NCBI GenBank assembly: GCA_947589475.1
Contig: CANQBO010000007.1
Location: 1-33,492, forward strand
Direction: 5' to 3'
DNA: 33,492 nucleotides
Origin: an uncultured Clostridia bacterium
Lineage (GTDB): Bacteria; Bacillota; Clostridia; Christensenellales; CAG-917
Part shown: piece by piece, positions 24,102 through 32,678 of the stretch
Position numbering within the stretch: position 1 is the stretch's first letter
Layout: each line of letters begins with the position of its first letter
Notes under the pieces: generated by a model
Seen by the model: only the letters and a program-made list of their open reading frames with translations
What the model was told of the DNA's origin: nothing
Databases searched by the model: none
Translations under genes and position numbers: made by a program

Positions 24102-24968
24102 TTAAGCAAATGCGTCGTTGATGGCGTCCGCGATGATGTTTGCGGCGTTCGTAGCCATAAAGTCTATATCTTTTGGCGCGACGACAAGCCCCGACAGCTT
24201 TTTGTCCGCCATGGTCTCGCGCAATTTGAATTCATTTACGGGCGCGCCCTGTCCCTCGCAATACTCCTTGACAAAGCCGTACAGCGCCGTGCGCAGTGAG
24301 AGCATGAGCGGCACTCCTATGGCAATGACGGGCACCCCGAGCACACTCTTGTCTATACGCTCCTTGTCCTGTCCAACGCCGCTTCCCGGGGCTATTCCCG
24401 CGGTGGACACCTGAAACGATGTGCCGACGCGCGTCACATTTCCCGTCGCGAGGCTGTCCACGAGTATGACGAGGGATGGTTTTATCTTGTCCGTGACCGC
24501 GCTTGCCAGCTCCGCAGACTGTATACCCGTCCTGCCCAGTACGCTTGTCGCAAAGGCGCATACGCTCTGTTTGCGCACTTCGGAGATATTCTGTCTCGTG
24601 ACCTCAATGCCGTCCGCGGTGCGCTGTCCCAGCGAATCCGCCGAGATGTCCGCATTGCCAAGACCTATCACAAGCACGGGCGCCGTCTTTTTCAGCGTAC
24701 CCGCAAGCCGCGATATTGTGTTTGCCAAATACCCCTTGACGGCGGACGCTGTCCTTGTAGACGAATGCACGCTCATGGGGCAATCGTATGTGATATACAC
24801 GCCCCTGTCCCTGCCGACCTGCCTTGCAAGCTCGTCGTTTTTGATGTTCAAAGTGTGCCTTACAATGCCCATAGCCAGCTCGAAGTGCTCGGATAGATCG
24901 TACGCTCCCTGCCCTTCGGCTGCCTCCAAAACCATATCGGTGACAAAATGTGAACAATTCATAGCCAT
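24102..24968 (-). CDS. gpr: GPR endopeptidase (spore germination protease)
   Basis: This aspartic endopeptidase degrades small acid-soluble spore proteins at germination; it is made in the forespore. Seen: TDMVLEA near the N-terminus corresponding to the conserved TDLAxE segment, VIGLGNADISADSLG containing the first catalytic Asp, ILVDSLAT with the second, and GSGVG and LGVPVIAIGVP of the family core. From the ATG at 24968 the protein is 288 residues, shorter than the Bacillus enzyme (about 370), mainly by lacking a segment before the C-terminal part. No ribosome site is visible at 24968, at the next ATG (24962) or at an upstream GTG (25022), so the start is uncertain. It is divergent from rpsT. 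Its presence says the organism sporulates or recently did. Confidence 0.92.
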   Translation of the reverse strand: MAMNCSHFVTDMVLEAAEGQGAYDLSEHFELAMGIVRHTLNIKNDELARQVGRDRGVYITYDCPMSVHSSTRTASAVKGYLANTISRLAGTLKKTAPVLVIGLGNADISADSLGQRTADGIEVTRQNISEVRKQSVCAFATSVLGRTGIQSAELASAVTDKIKPSLVILVDSLATGNVTRVGTSFQVSTAGIAPGSGVGQDKERIDKSVLGVPVIAIGVPLMLSLRTALYGFVKEYCEGQGAPVNEFKLRETMADKKLSGLVVAPKDIDFMATNAANIIADAINDAFA

Positions 24969-25006
24969 ATTTTGTGCACGATTTGAAAAAATAAAGCAAA
25001 AAACGG

Positions 25007-25035
25007 TTGCAAGTTTTTGCACTTTATGCTAATAT
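25007..25035 (+). promoter_or_regulatory. Promoter of rpsT
   Basis: TTGCAA (25007-25012) and TAATAT (25030-25035) lie 17 bases apart, with an extended -10 (TGC just before TAATAT). The leader up to the ATG at 25072 is about 30 bases and ends in GAGGAG. Confidence 0.6.
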
Positions 25036-25071
25036 ATCACAAGATACCCATCAGAATACGAGGAGATAATA

Positions 25072-25347
25072 ATGCCAAATATCAAATCAGCCAAAAAGAG
25101 AGTCATCACATCTCAAAAGAGCAACGCCATCAACACCTCCAAAAAGTCCGAGGTCAAGACCGCCATCAAAAAGTTCAACGCGGCAATCGAAGCAAAGGAC
25201 GTCAAACTTGCGGAACAACTCCTCAAGGAAGCCTACTCCGTCATCGACTGCGCGATGAAAGACGGCATCTATAAAAAGAACACGGCGTCCAGAAAGAAAG
25301 CTACGCTCGGGAAGCTCCTCTATCAGCTTCAGTCCGAGGCAAAGTGA
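25072..25347 (+). CDS. rpsT: 30S ribosomal protein S20
   Basis: This 91-residue, Lys-rich helical protein binds 16S rRNA early in 30S assembly. The start MPNIKSAKKRV and the KNTASRKKATLGKLL motif near the C-terminus are diagnostic, and the length is normal. A GAGGAG ribosome site lies 7 bases before the ATG. It is a single-gene transcript with its own promoter and a strong terminator. It lies beside gpr; rpsT next to spore protease genes is a familiar arrangement in Firmicutes. Confidence 0.97.
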   Translation: MPNIKSAKKRVITSQKSNAINTSKKSEVKTAIKKFNAAIEAKDVKLAEQLLKEAYSVIDCAMKDGIYKKNTASRKKATLGKLLYQLQSEAK

Positions 25348-25383
25348 GTTTATTCTCGTAAATTCTGTATTCTGATATATTGC

Positions 25384-25411
25384 AAAAAATCGTCCTTGCA
25401 GACGATTTTTT
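25384..25411. terminator. Bidirectional terminator between rpsT and the PatB-type gene
   Basis: AAAAAATCGTC (25384-25394) and GACGATTTTTT (25401-25411) are perfect complements around a 6-base loop. The A-run and T-run let it work in both directions for the two convergent genes. Confidence 0.85.
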
Positions 25412-25476
25412 AAATTTAAATTTGATTTTATTCGAGGCTTTGACAAAGTAGTTGGATAGGGTCTTTTATCCGACAA

Positions 25477-26649
25477 TCATTGTTTTTGGGCGATGTATTT
25501 CTTTGTGCCCGCAACAAGCCTGTTCATGCCGTCCTCAAGTACAGATCGCGGACAAGCGATGTTCACCCTGACGAATGCCTTGCCCTCTATGCCGTATGCC
25601 TCGCCTTCCTGCACATACAGTCCCGTCTCTTTGCGCAAAAACTTTTGGAAGTCCGTGGCGTCCGATGTGACGGCGGAACAATCCACCCAAAGCAGATAGG
25701 TGGCGTTTGCTTTGACAAGTTTTAGTTCGGGGACTTCATTTTCGATACGAGAGGCGCAATATGCCCTGCCCTCGAAAACGTACTTGTCAAACGCGTCGAT
25801 CCACTCCTCGCCCTCGTTGAAAGCGGCGATGGCGGCGGGTATGGCAAACACGTTTGGCGAAGCGACATGGTCCGCATTCAGCGCGGCGCGCACCTTTGCC
25901 CTGAGCGCTTCGTCCGCGACAATGGCGACGGACGTCTGTATCCCCGCGATGTTGAACGCCTTTGACGGCGCGCAACACATCACGCAATTTTCAAGGCACT
26001 CCTCGGACGCGGCGGCATACGGAGTATAATGAAAGCCCGGCTGAACGATGTCGCAGTGTATCTCGTCCGAAATGACCGTGACCCCGTACTTCTTTGCGAG
26101 ACTTCCTATTCTCGCGAGCGTCTGCGCGTCCCAAATGTTGCCCGTAGGGTTGTGCGGATTGCAGACGATCATAAGCTTGACGTCCTCTCGCGCTAGGCAC
26201 TTTTCCAGCGCGGCAAAATCCACGCCGTAGACTCCGTTTTCATAGGAGAGCGGACAGTCCGCGACCTTTCTGCCGTTGTCCACTACGCAACTTATGAAGC
26301 AATTGTACACGGGCGTTTGAAGAAGTACGCTCTCCCCGGGCGCCGTGAAAGCGCGCACCAAAGAGGATATTGCGGGCACGACACCCTCGCTGAACAGCAT
26401 CCATTCCTTTTTTGGCGTAAATCCGTGACGGCGGCTCCACCAGCTTTGCACTGCACGGTACCACTCGTCGTCCACGACGGCATAACCGAATACGCCGTGT
26501 TCGAGACGCTTTTTCATAGCCTCATAGATGGGAGGAGCGGCGGCAAAATCCATATCCGCCACCCACATGGGAAGTTCGCCGTCCGCGACGTTCCACTTTA
26601 GGGAGGATGTGCCGCGGCGGTCTATAAATTTGTCAAAATCGATATTCAT
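25477..26649 (-). CDS. PatB/MalY-type PLP-dependent C-S lyase (cystathionine beta-lyase-like aminotransferase)
   Basis: This 390-residue fold-type I PLP enzyme belongs to the MalY/PatB group, which cleaves C-S bonds of cystathionine or cysteine conjugates. Seen: the early PMWVADMDF signature (27-35), FGYAVVDDEW (54-63), CNPHNPTG (163-170), SDEIH (194-198, PLP-binding Asp195) and APSKAFNIAG with the Schiff-base Lys230, then the ARM-like RVNIACPR near the C-terminus. The length is typical. A promoter (26670-26699) and an AAAGGGG ribosome site precede it. The physiological substrate cannot be told from sequence: methionine synthesis or cysteine-conjugate breakdown are both possible. Confidence 0.92.
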   Translation of the reverse strand: MNIDFDKFIDRRGTSSLKWNVADGELPMWVADMDFAAAPPIYEAMKKRLEHGVFGYAVVDDEWYRAVQSWWSRRHGFTPKKEWMLFSEGVVPAISSLVRAFTAPGESVLLQTPVYNCFISCVVDNGRKVADCPLSYENGVYGVDFAALEKCLAREDVKLMIVCNPHNPTGNIWDAQTLARIGSLAKKYGVTVISDEIHCDIVQPGFHYTPYAAASEECLENCVMCCAPSKAFNIAGIQTSVAIVADEALRAKVRAALNADHVASPNVFAIPAAIAAFNEGEEWIDAFDKYVFEGRAYCASRIENEVPELKLVKANATYLLWVDCSAVTSDATDFQKFLRKETGLYVQEGEAYGIEGKAFVRVNIACPRSVLEDGMNRLVAGTKKYIAQKQ

Positions 26650-26669
26650 AATTATTACCCCTTTGTTTT

Positions 26670-26699
26670 ATTATAACAGGACAAAGGAGCATAAAGCAA
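26670..26699 (-). promoter_or_regulatory. Promoter of the PatB-type gene
   Basis: On the reverse strand TTGCTT (26694-26699) and TATAAT (26670-26675) are 18 bases apart, about 20 bases before the ATG at 26649. Confidence 0.6.
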
Positions 26700-26743
26700 G
26701 GAATTCGACAAATATTTGACGGAAAAATGAAAATATCGGGCGA

Positions 26744-28579
26744 CTATTTTTTGTTTACATTACTTTTCTTGGCGCGAAAAGAGCCGTAAACCCGCACAAT
26801 TACGAGGATAATGACGATCAAAACGCTTGCCGCGATCAGGGCATAAGCGACATACGCTAGGGTCTTGTCCGCCTTGAATTCCACAACGCACTTGCCCGAA
26901 CTAATACCGTTTACGCTCACGTATATCTCATACTTGCCACCGCCGTCCGGCTTGAAGACCACTTGCTTGCCCGTGCCTATCTGCTTGCCGTTTGCGTACC
27001 ACCGTATGCCCTTCGCAATATCGGGATCGAAGTTGTCCGCGCCCTCGAAAGTGAGGACGTATCCCTCTTTTTTGTCGAATGGGACGCTTGTCAGCACTTC
27101 TCCGCCCTCGCCCCTTATCCCTAATTTAAGCCTGTCGACGTTGCCTTGCGTAAACTCGACATATCTCACAACGACGGTACGACTTGCCACGACTTTCCGC
27201 TCTTCCTCGTCCGTATCCGGCGTCCAGCGCGCATAGACTACAATGTCCGCGACCGCATTTTCGGGCGTAAACGTAAACTCAAATCCTTCCCCCGCGCATT
27301 CGCCGTCGGGATCGTTCAGCGCCCACTCGACTCTGCCCTTCTCGTACAATGTCGCGGGAAGCACATTCAACTTGAGCTTGACGGGGGACACATCGCCCAA
27401 ATGCTGTTTCTCCTTGCCCGACAGTACGTCCACCTTCGCGTATATGTCATCTCGCGCGTCAGCAAGCCACGCCATATCCAACACTTTCAACTTGCGATCG
27501 TTTTTTGTTATGCTTGATGAATATGAAAATTTTACGATCTCTTTGACCTCTTCCACGCTTTTTGAAACGTGCGTCGCCGCCTCCGAAGCTCTGAATTTCA
27601 GCAGAGCGAGCGCGCTTGCAAAAGCCACGACGGGAGCCGCCATCGAAGTGCCCGATTTTGAGACATAGTCGCTTTCGGCGCCCTTCGCCGCCCCGAAAAA
27701 GTCCGAGCCGGGCGCGCACAGATCGTATGCGTCGCCATAGTTGGAGGACGCGCTCAGTTTAAGTCCTCCATCCTCATCTCTTTCGTTTGAGATGTTCATC
27801 ACTCCGATAACGTTTTCGGAAGCCGCGGGGTAACACTTTCTGTATGCGCTGTCATAGCCCTGTCTGCTTCCGAAGATACTTCTGCCGTTTCCCGCCGCGG
27901 CGACGAATATCGCGCTCTTTGCCCACTCGTCGCTTACGATGTCGAAATCGGAGCTTGTGGACTCTATGGACATATTGACGACGTCCGCGCCGTGCTCAAG
28001 CGCAAATTCTATGCCTTCTTTGACGTCCGCCACGGCGAATGACGCGCCTCCGCCCACATCCGACGTGCCCGCCCTGACAGGCATGATCTTGATGTATTTT
28101 TCAAGTCCCAGCGAATGGATAAGCGTCGCCGCGATGCCCGCAACGTGCGTCCCGTGTCCGTCTTTTGCGACATCCGAAACGTTTCGATCGTTTTGGACGG
28201 TATTTCGTCCCACGACATTTCCGTCGTTATCGCGAAGCAAAACGTCAAACTCGCCCGCGCTCTCGTCGGTCTTTTCTTTATCCCCCGAAAACAGATCGTG
28301 CTCCGCGTCTATGCCGCTGTCAATGACGGCAATTACGACAGGCTCGAGTGAGGAAAAGTCGTACATCGCGTCGTTTTCAAACCAGCCGTCCACAGTGCTT
28401 TTGACTTCGCTCAGCGCAAGGATGTCGCTCCACCACTCGTATCCCGCTTCCTGCACTTTATCCACATAAGATGAGGGAAGCCGAGCATACGCGACCTCGG
28501 GCGCAAGCAATACGAGCGCCGCAACGATGATAAGCCCTATGGCAAAAATTTTGATTTGCGCGAATTTTCTTCTCGACAT
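26744..28579 (-). CDS. Membrane-anchored subtilisin-like serine protease (S8)
   Basis: This 611-residue protein has an N-terminal signal (hydrophobic 11-27, possible cleavage after AYA near 32). An S8 domain follows with all catalytic residues: Asp87 (VIDSGI), His142 (GHGTHVAG), oxyanion Asn231 (AAGNG) and Ser312 (SGTSMAAP). The region from about 385 to 570 is beta-rich and Ig-like. A C-terminal membrane helix lies at about 573-597, followed by a basic tail. It should sit outside the membrane, anchored at the C-terminus. The segment between signal and domain is only about 45 residues, short for a prodomain. GGAG lies 9 bases before the ATG at 28579. The substrate is unknown; processing of surface or spore-coat proteins are guesses. 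Confidence 0.92.
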   Translation of the reverse strand: MSRRKFAQIKIFAIGLIIVAALVLLAPEVAYARLPSSYVDKVQEAGYEWWSDILALSEVKSTVDGWFENDAMYDFSSLEPVVIAVIDSGIDAEHDLFSGDKEKTDESAGEFDVLLRDNDGNVVGRNTVQNDRNVSDVAKDGHGTHVAGIAATLIHSLGLEKYIKIMPVRAGTSDVGGGASFAVADVKEGIEFALEHGADVVNMSIESTSSDFDIVSDEWAKSAIFVAAAGNGRSIFGSRQGYDSAYRKCYPAASENVIGVMNISNERDEDGGLKLSASSNYGDAYDLCAPGSDFFGAAKGAESDYVSKSGTSMAAPVVAFASALALLKFRASEAATHVSKSVEEVKEIVKFSYSSSITKNDRKLKVLDMAWLADARDDIYAKVDVLSGKEKQHLGDVSPVKLKLNVLPATLYEKGRVEWALNDPDGECAGEGFEFTFTPENAVADIVVYARWTPDTDEEERKVVASRTVVVRYVEFTQGNVDRLKLGIRGEGGEVLTSVPFDKKEGYVLTFEGADNFDPDIAKGIRWYANGKQIGTGKQVVFKPDGGGKYEIYVSVNGISSGKCVVEFKADKTLAYVAYALIAASVLIVIILVIVRVYGSFRAKKSNVNKK

Positions 28580-28700
28580 ATTCCATTTCTCCGCTCAGGA
28601 TACGCGGTCTCTTCTTAAGTAAAATATAGTACATTTTATATCTTTTGTATAGTTTCGGGCTGAAAATTGTTAAATTTTTTATTCGAATTTTCAAATATAA

Positions 28701-28750
28701 CGCCGAAAACGTTCGGCGCACAAAAAAGCGATGCGCGAGGCGTCGCTTTT
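28701..28750 (-). terminator. Terminator of the alpha-CTD/WG gene, with a second hairpin downstream
   Basis: AAAAAAGCGA (28722-28731) against TCGCTTTT (28743-28750) gives a stem ending in TTTTTT on the reverse strand, 24 bases after the stop. A further perfect hairpin CGCCGAA/TTCGGCG occupies 28701-28718. Confidence 0.75.
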
Positions 28751-28774
28751 CACATGTTTTGTCTTAAGATAAGT

Positions 28775-29704
28775 TCAGATCTTTACAAGCGTGCCGTCCG
28801 GGGTGATCGTCGACCACTTGCCGTCCTTTTTGACCTTTGCTTCGCCGCCCTCGAAGGGGGAAGCCGCGTCGTAATCAAAGCCGATGACGACCTCGTTTTG
28901 CTTGTTGATGTAGCCGCATTTTTCGCCGCGCGCCACCATTGCGAGACCCTCCGAGAAGCTCATCGCAAGGTCGTATTCGAGAGGAATGACGACATTGTTT
29001 TCGCTGTCGATATATCCGCATTTGCCGTCGATCTCCACAGAGGCAAGTCCTTCTTTAAAGGAGAACACCTCGTCGTACATGGGCGGAATGACAATCTTCA
29101 GACCGTCCGAAAAACCCCATTTGCCGCCCTTAAGCACTTTGCGCCAAAGCTCTGTCGGAAGAGGCTCCGGGACCTTGACGGGTCTTTCGGGACGCGCCGC
29201 TCTCGATTGCTGTTTCGGAGGTTGTTTTTGTTCTCTTCTGTCGGCAAGCCCGAACTTTGTGACATGTTCCTCCCGAGTGCTCCCATTCCCCTGTTCCGAT
29301 TTGCTTTCGGGGGTCTGTCTTTCAGGCTTTTTCTTGTCGGCGGAAGGTTGATTTGCGGGCTTTGGAGCTTCGCTCTTCGCGCCGTCCTCGCCGCTCTCCG
29401 TCTCGGGCAGAACATATAAAGTCATTCCCTTCGCCTTGAGCGCCTCTTTGATTTCCGCGAGGTTGCGCTTGTTCAGCCCCTGCACTTTGTACATATCCTT
29501 TTCTGTGCGGATGACAAGGTCCGCCGCCGTCAGGATGCCGCTGCCCGAGAGCAATTTGACCGTGCCTTCGGACAGTCCGAGGTCCAAGAGCGTGAGAGAA
29601 AGCTGTTGCTCGCTCAGGTCCTTCAGAGTCTCGATCCTCGACTCGAGACGATTTTTGGAGGATGATTTCGAATGGTTGCGATGATAATATTTTCTGTTTG
29701 CCAT
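28775..29704 (-). CDS. Fusion of an RNA polymerase alpha-CTD-like HhH domain and WG repeats
   Basis: The start at 29704 (309 residues) has AAAGG 5 bases upstream and follows a consensus promoter. Residues 1-25 are basic. Residues about 33-97 (LTLLDLGLSEGTVKLLSGSG, then an ADLVIRTEKDM...LNKRNLAEIKEALKAKG segment) match the helix-hairpin-helix fold of the RNA polymerase alpha C-terminal domain. A charged, low-complexity linker (about 100-190, rich in Pro, Lys, Glu, Gln) follows. The C-terminal 115 residues are WG/KWG-type repeats (GKWGFSDGLKIVIPPMYDEV, CGYIDSENNVVIPLEYDLAM, CGYINKQNEVVIGFDYDAAS, GKWSTITPDGT). There is no signal peptide, so it is cytoplasmic, unlike many WG proteins. A role binding nucleic acid or polymerase through the first domain and proteins through the second is an inference. 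Confidence 0.8.
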   Translation of the reverse strand: MANRKYYHRNHSKSSSKNRLESRIETLKDLSEQQLSLTLLDLGLSEGTVKLLSGSGILTAADLVIRTEKDMYKVQGLNKRNLAEIKEALKAKGMTLYVLPETESGEDGAKSEAPKPANQPSADKKKPERQTPESKSEQGNGSTREEHVTKFGLADRREQKQPPKQQSRAARPERPVKVPEPLPTELWRKVLKGGKWGFSDGLKIVIPPMYDEVFSFKEGLASVEIDGKCGYIDSENNVVIPLEYDLAMSFSEGLAMVARGEKCGYINKQNEVVIGFDYDAASPFEGGEAKVKKDGKWSTITPDGTLVKI

Positions 29705-29720
29705 AACTACCTTTTTAGAT

Positions 29721-29749
29721 AATATATCATACTCTCCGTGTTTTTTCAA
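29721..29749 (-). promoter_or_regulatory. Promoter of the alpha-CTD/WG gene
   Basis: On the reverse strand TTGAAA (29744-29749) and TATATT (29721-29726) are 17 bases apart. The mRNA leader would be about 10 bases before the ATG at 29704. Confidence 0.65.
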
Positions 29750-29802
29750 GCAAAGCGCGCATAAAATTATTGCTTATTTCGCGCGCGTGGACGCGTTTTA
29801 TA

Positions 29803-29831
29803 TTGACTTTGGTCTTAAGATTTATTATAAT
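29803..29831 (+). promoter_or_regulatory. Consensus promoter giving a leaderless mRNA for the 858-aa surface protein
   Basis: TTGACT (29803-29808), 17 bases, TATAAT (29826-29831), then 6 bases to the ATG at 29838. No ribosome site lies between. An in-frame ATG at 29787 is upstream of the -35 and has no ribosome site. Confidence 0.75.
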
Positions 29832-29837
29832 TTGATT

Positions 29838-32414
29838 ATGTATAATAAAAAATTGTCCGAAAGCGGAAAAATTTGCATATATATCTTGACGGCGGCGATA
29901 ATGGCGCTCGTCTTTATCTTTACTTTTGGAGCGACGCACGGCGCGTATGCCGAGGCGGGAGCGAGCGACGCGTTTGAGATGGTTTTCCCAACCGCAAACT
30001 ATTTCCAATCCGAACAGCCCACGCTTGTCGCCGCAAACGAAAACTTCCTTACGGTGTACGACTCGGCGCAAAACAGGCTTTATGTGCGCGAAATCGGACT
30101 TTCCACCTATTATTACGATTTATCGGCAATTTTGACTCTCCCCTCGGCGGGAGGTGAGGAGGATGACGACTCTCCGACGCAAAAAGCCGTCGCGGGCATT
30201 TATACTGTCGGCACGCACGCGATCATCGCCGTGGAGGACGATCCCGACTTCGAGATATACTCCATCGATCTGAAAGACGCGTCCGCCACGCCCGAAAAGA
30301 AGGAACTTCCCTCCCCCGAACGCGTCTACTGTTTTGCGAGCGACGGCGAGAGGCTGTATGCGAAAAATGCCGCGGGCGACATCACTATATACGACGAAGA
30401 GATGTCCGTCGTCAATGACGAAATATACAACGACGCGCTTGCGGGCAAAGCCAGCATAGCTTGCGACGGCGAAAATATATATCTTTTCCCGACTGTGCAA
30501 GGCGTCGCGCACCTCTACATCTACGACGTCGCCGAAAACGAACTGTCGCTTGACATTGAGTCCAAACTTGTGAGCACCGCATACATAGGCGACGTGATAT
30601 ATGCGCAAATATCCTCCGCCGAGGATATAAACAACAGCAACAAAATAATCTGCCTCGACAAGGAAACGGGCGAGGAACTTTACACCTCGAATTTTATGCC
30701 CGAGAGTTTTTGCGCATACAAAGACAAACTCTATTCCATAAGCGGCGGCAAAGTCACGGGATACCGCCTCAAAAACACGAGTGAGGACGAAGACGTCACT
30801 TACGTGCTTGAACCCGAAGAGACGCTAAGTATGGCGGGCAGTGACTTTATGCACTTGAACAACCCCGACGACGTCGTTTTCACGGACGGCGCGCTCATCG
30901 TTGCGGACAGGGACAACTCTAGGCTCGCATATATCGATACGACATCTCCGTCCGCGTCCGTAGTCCCCTATCAACTCGACAGCAAACCCGTGCGCGTCAC
31001 TTGCGATACAAACAAAGTTTATGCCCTGCTTCAAAGCGGCGCCATAGTCTGCTTTGAGATAGAGGACGGCGCGTTGCTCCCGCAAAACGACGTATATACT
31101 CCCGAGGAGGGCGAGCCAGAATTCAATGATATAGTCTGTTTCCACTCCTATCTGTATGCCATAGACGACGAAGCGCTCTACATACGCATAGTCGGGAAGT
31201 TCGACAAAATTGCGGATATTTCGGGGGCAAAACGACTGACTTTCGCAGACGGCGGGCGCTGTCTGTACGCGCTCACGGACGACGGGATAGTTATGACGGA
31301 CGAAAACGGCGAGATACTTCCCTCGAGGTCTACGGGCGATTTTTCGGACGCAGTGGATATTGCCGCGGACTATGCGGGCAACGTCTTTATCATGTATCCC
31401 GACAGGGCGGAATATTATCATAACGACATATATTCGCTGAAAAAGACATCTACGCACGCCCTAGCCCCGTCGACATACAACGCGACGGCGACATCGTGCG
31501 CGCTCATAGGCGACGTGGTTTATTTCTCGGCGGAGCAGAGTTTGATAGGCAAGTTCAACGTGAACGCGGTGACGCATGAGGGATATGTTCCGCCCGCTCT
31601 CCCCGTACTAAAAGAGGACTCGACTTATCATTTTGCAAAGCTCAAGGAGGGGACATCTTCCTACTTTATCCCCGCCGACGACTTCAGAGCGGACAGCGCC
31701 ATTCCCGCAAACTCAAACGTATTGCTCGTGCTTGACGATCCGACCGCTCCCGAGGAGGGACTTGCATACGCGATGGACGGCGACAAACTGTACGTCGTTC
31801 CCACCGATGACTTCGAGGTCGTATTACCTGCCGCGCTCGAAAAAAAGGCGTATCTCATGAAGGACGACGGCACGCTCTATCGCCTGCCCTATCTTGAGGA
31901 CGGAAGCGTCGCGCTCGCAAAGGGCGCTCAAGGCATTTGGACGATTTCGGACTGCGCGGGCTATGACGATGACCGCTGGCTTATCGTGAGTTACGACGGC
32001 AAGAGCTATTTTGTCTCGGCGGATATTATAGAAGAAGATCTCGCTCCTCCCGACGACCCCGATCGTCCCGAATCGCCAAAGGAGCCTGACGCGCTGTACG
32101 GCAGAGCGAAAGCGTCGCGCGTAGGAGGCACTGTGGACATCTATTCGGATATGTCCGAGACCGATGTGCTCGTCAGCGTCGTGGACGGCAAGAAAGTGGA
32201 AATTCTCGCCGCATATTCAAACTATTATCAAGTGAGATACGGCGACGTGGTCGGCTTTATGCGCGCCTCGGAAATAAAGATAGGCGGCTTGACAACGGTG
32301 CAGATCGTGGCTATAGTGCTTTCGGTGCTCGTGCTCATCGCAGGCACGGGAATAATGATCTCCATATTCGCAATTAAGAAGCGCGGCGATGACGAAGCAA
32401 ATAAAACGTACTGA
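29838..32414 (+). CDS. Large extracytoplasmic protein, membrane-anchored at both ends, with propeller-like and SH3-like regions
   Basis: This 858-residue protein has an N-terminal hydrophobic helix (about 12-30), perhaps cleaved after AYA near 38. A long beta-rich region (about 45-600) with recurring short units (YCFASDGERLYAKN, VYALLQSG, LYALTDDG) suggests a beta-propeller. Two SH3-like regions follow (about 600-740, and about 755-815 starting YGRAKASRVGGTVDIYSDMS). A C-terminal membrane helix (about 822-845) ends in a short charged tail. Thus most of it faces the outside. No enzyme motif was found. The start is fixed by the promoter, which predicts a leaderless transcript. It is divergent from the alpha-CTD/WG gene. 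The function is unknown; a cell-wall sensor or binding protein is a guess. Confidence 0.75.
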   Translation: MYNKKLSESGKICIYILTAAIMALVFIFTFGATHGAYAEAGASDAFEMVFPTANYFQSEQPTLVAANENFLTVYDSAQNRLYVREIGLSTYYYDLSAILTLPSAGGEEDDDSPTQKAVAGIYTVGTHAIIAVEDDPDFEIYSIDLKDASATPEKKELPSPERVYCFASDGERLYAKNAAGDITIYDEEMSVVNDEIYNDALAGKASIACDGENIYLFPTVQGVAHLYIYDVAENELSLDIESKLVSTAYIGDVIYAQISSAEDINNSNKIICLDKETGEELYTSNFMPESFCAYKDKLYSISGGKVTGYRLKNTSEDEDVTYVLEPEETLSMAGSDFMHLNNPDDVVFTDGALIVADRDNSRLAYIDTTSPSASVVPYQLDSKPVRVTCDTNKVYALLQSGAIVCFEIEDGALLPQNDVYTPEEGEPEFNDIVCFHSYLYAIDDEALYIRIVGKFDKIADISGAKRLTFADGGRCLYALTDDGIVMTDENGEILPSRSTGDFSDAVDIAADYAGNVFIMYPDRAEYYHNDIYSLKKTSTHALAPSTYNATATSCALIGDVVYFSAEQSLIGKFNVNAVTHEGYVPPALPVLKEDSTYHFAKLKEGTSSYFIPADDFRADSAIPANSNVLLVLDDPTAPEEGLAYAMDGDKLYVVPTDDFEVVLPAALEKKAYLMKDDGTLYRLPYLEDGSVALAKGAQGIWTISDCAGYDDDRWLIVSYDGKSYFVSADIIEEDLAPPDDPDRPESPKEPDALYGRAKASRVGGTVDIYSDMSETDVLVSVVDGKKVEILAAYSNYYQVRYGDVVGFMRASEIKIGGLTTVQIVAIVLSVLVLIAGTGIMISIFAIKKRGDDEANKTY

Positions 32415-32463
32415 TTTAACAAATCGACGTTCGGACGCATTAAACGTAACCGCATTAAAAGAT

Positions 32464-32486
32464 AAGTCCCGACTTCATCGGGACTT
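32464..32486 (+). terminator. Terminator of the 858-aa surface protein gene
   Basis: AAGTCCCGA (32464-32472) pairs with TCGGGACTT (32478-32486) around a 5-base loop, followed by TTGCTTTGTTGTTTTG. The next 190 bases, up to 32678, hold nothing recognisable. Confidence 0.8.
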
Positions 32487-32678
32487 TTGCTTTGTTGTTT
32501 TGAAACTGCAACGCAGTCTGAATTTGCAAGCATTCTTTTCATTTGCAATTGCCGAGCGCAACTATACAGTCTCGCTTGCCCTCATATCCACTCTTCGCTC
32601 GCAGCTAAATCACCTAATATTGCACAAACGACATCGATATATTTCCGTCTTAATAGCGTAAGCGCAATCATCCTCTTT

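Noticed and set aside
24969..25022. Longer gpr start (GTG at 25022) adding 18 residues
   Set aside because: No ribosome site, and the added residues overlap the rpsT promoter. The ATG at 24968 is preferred, with uncertainty stated.
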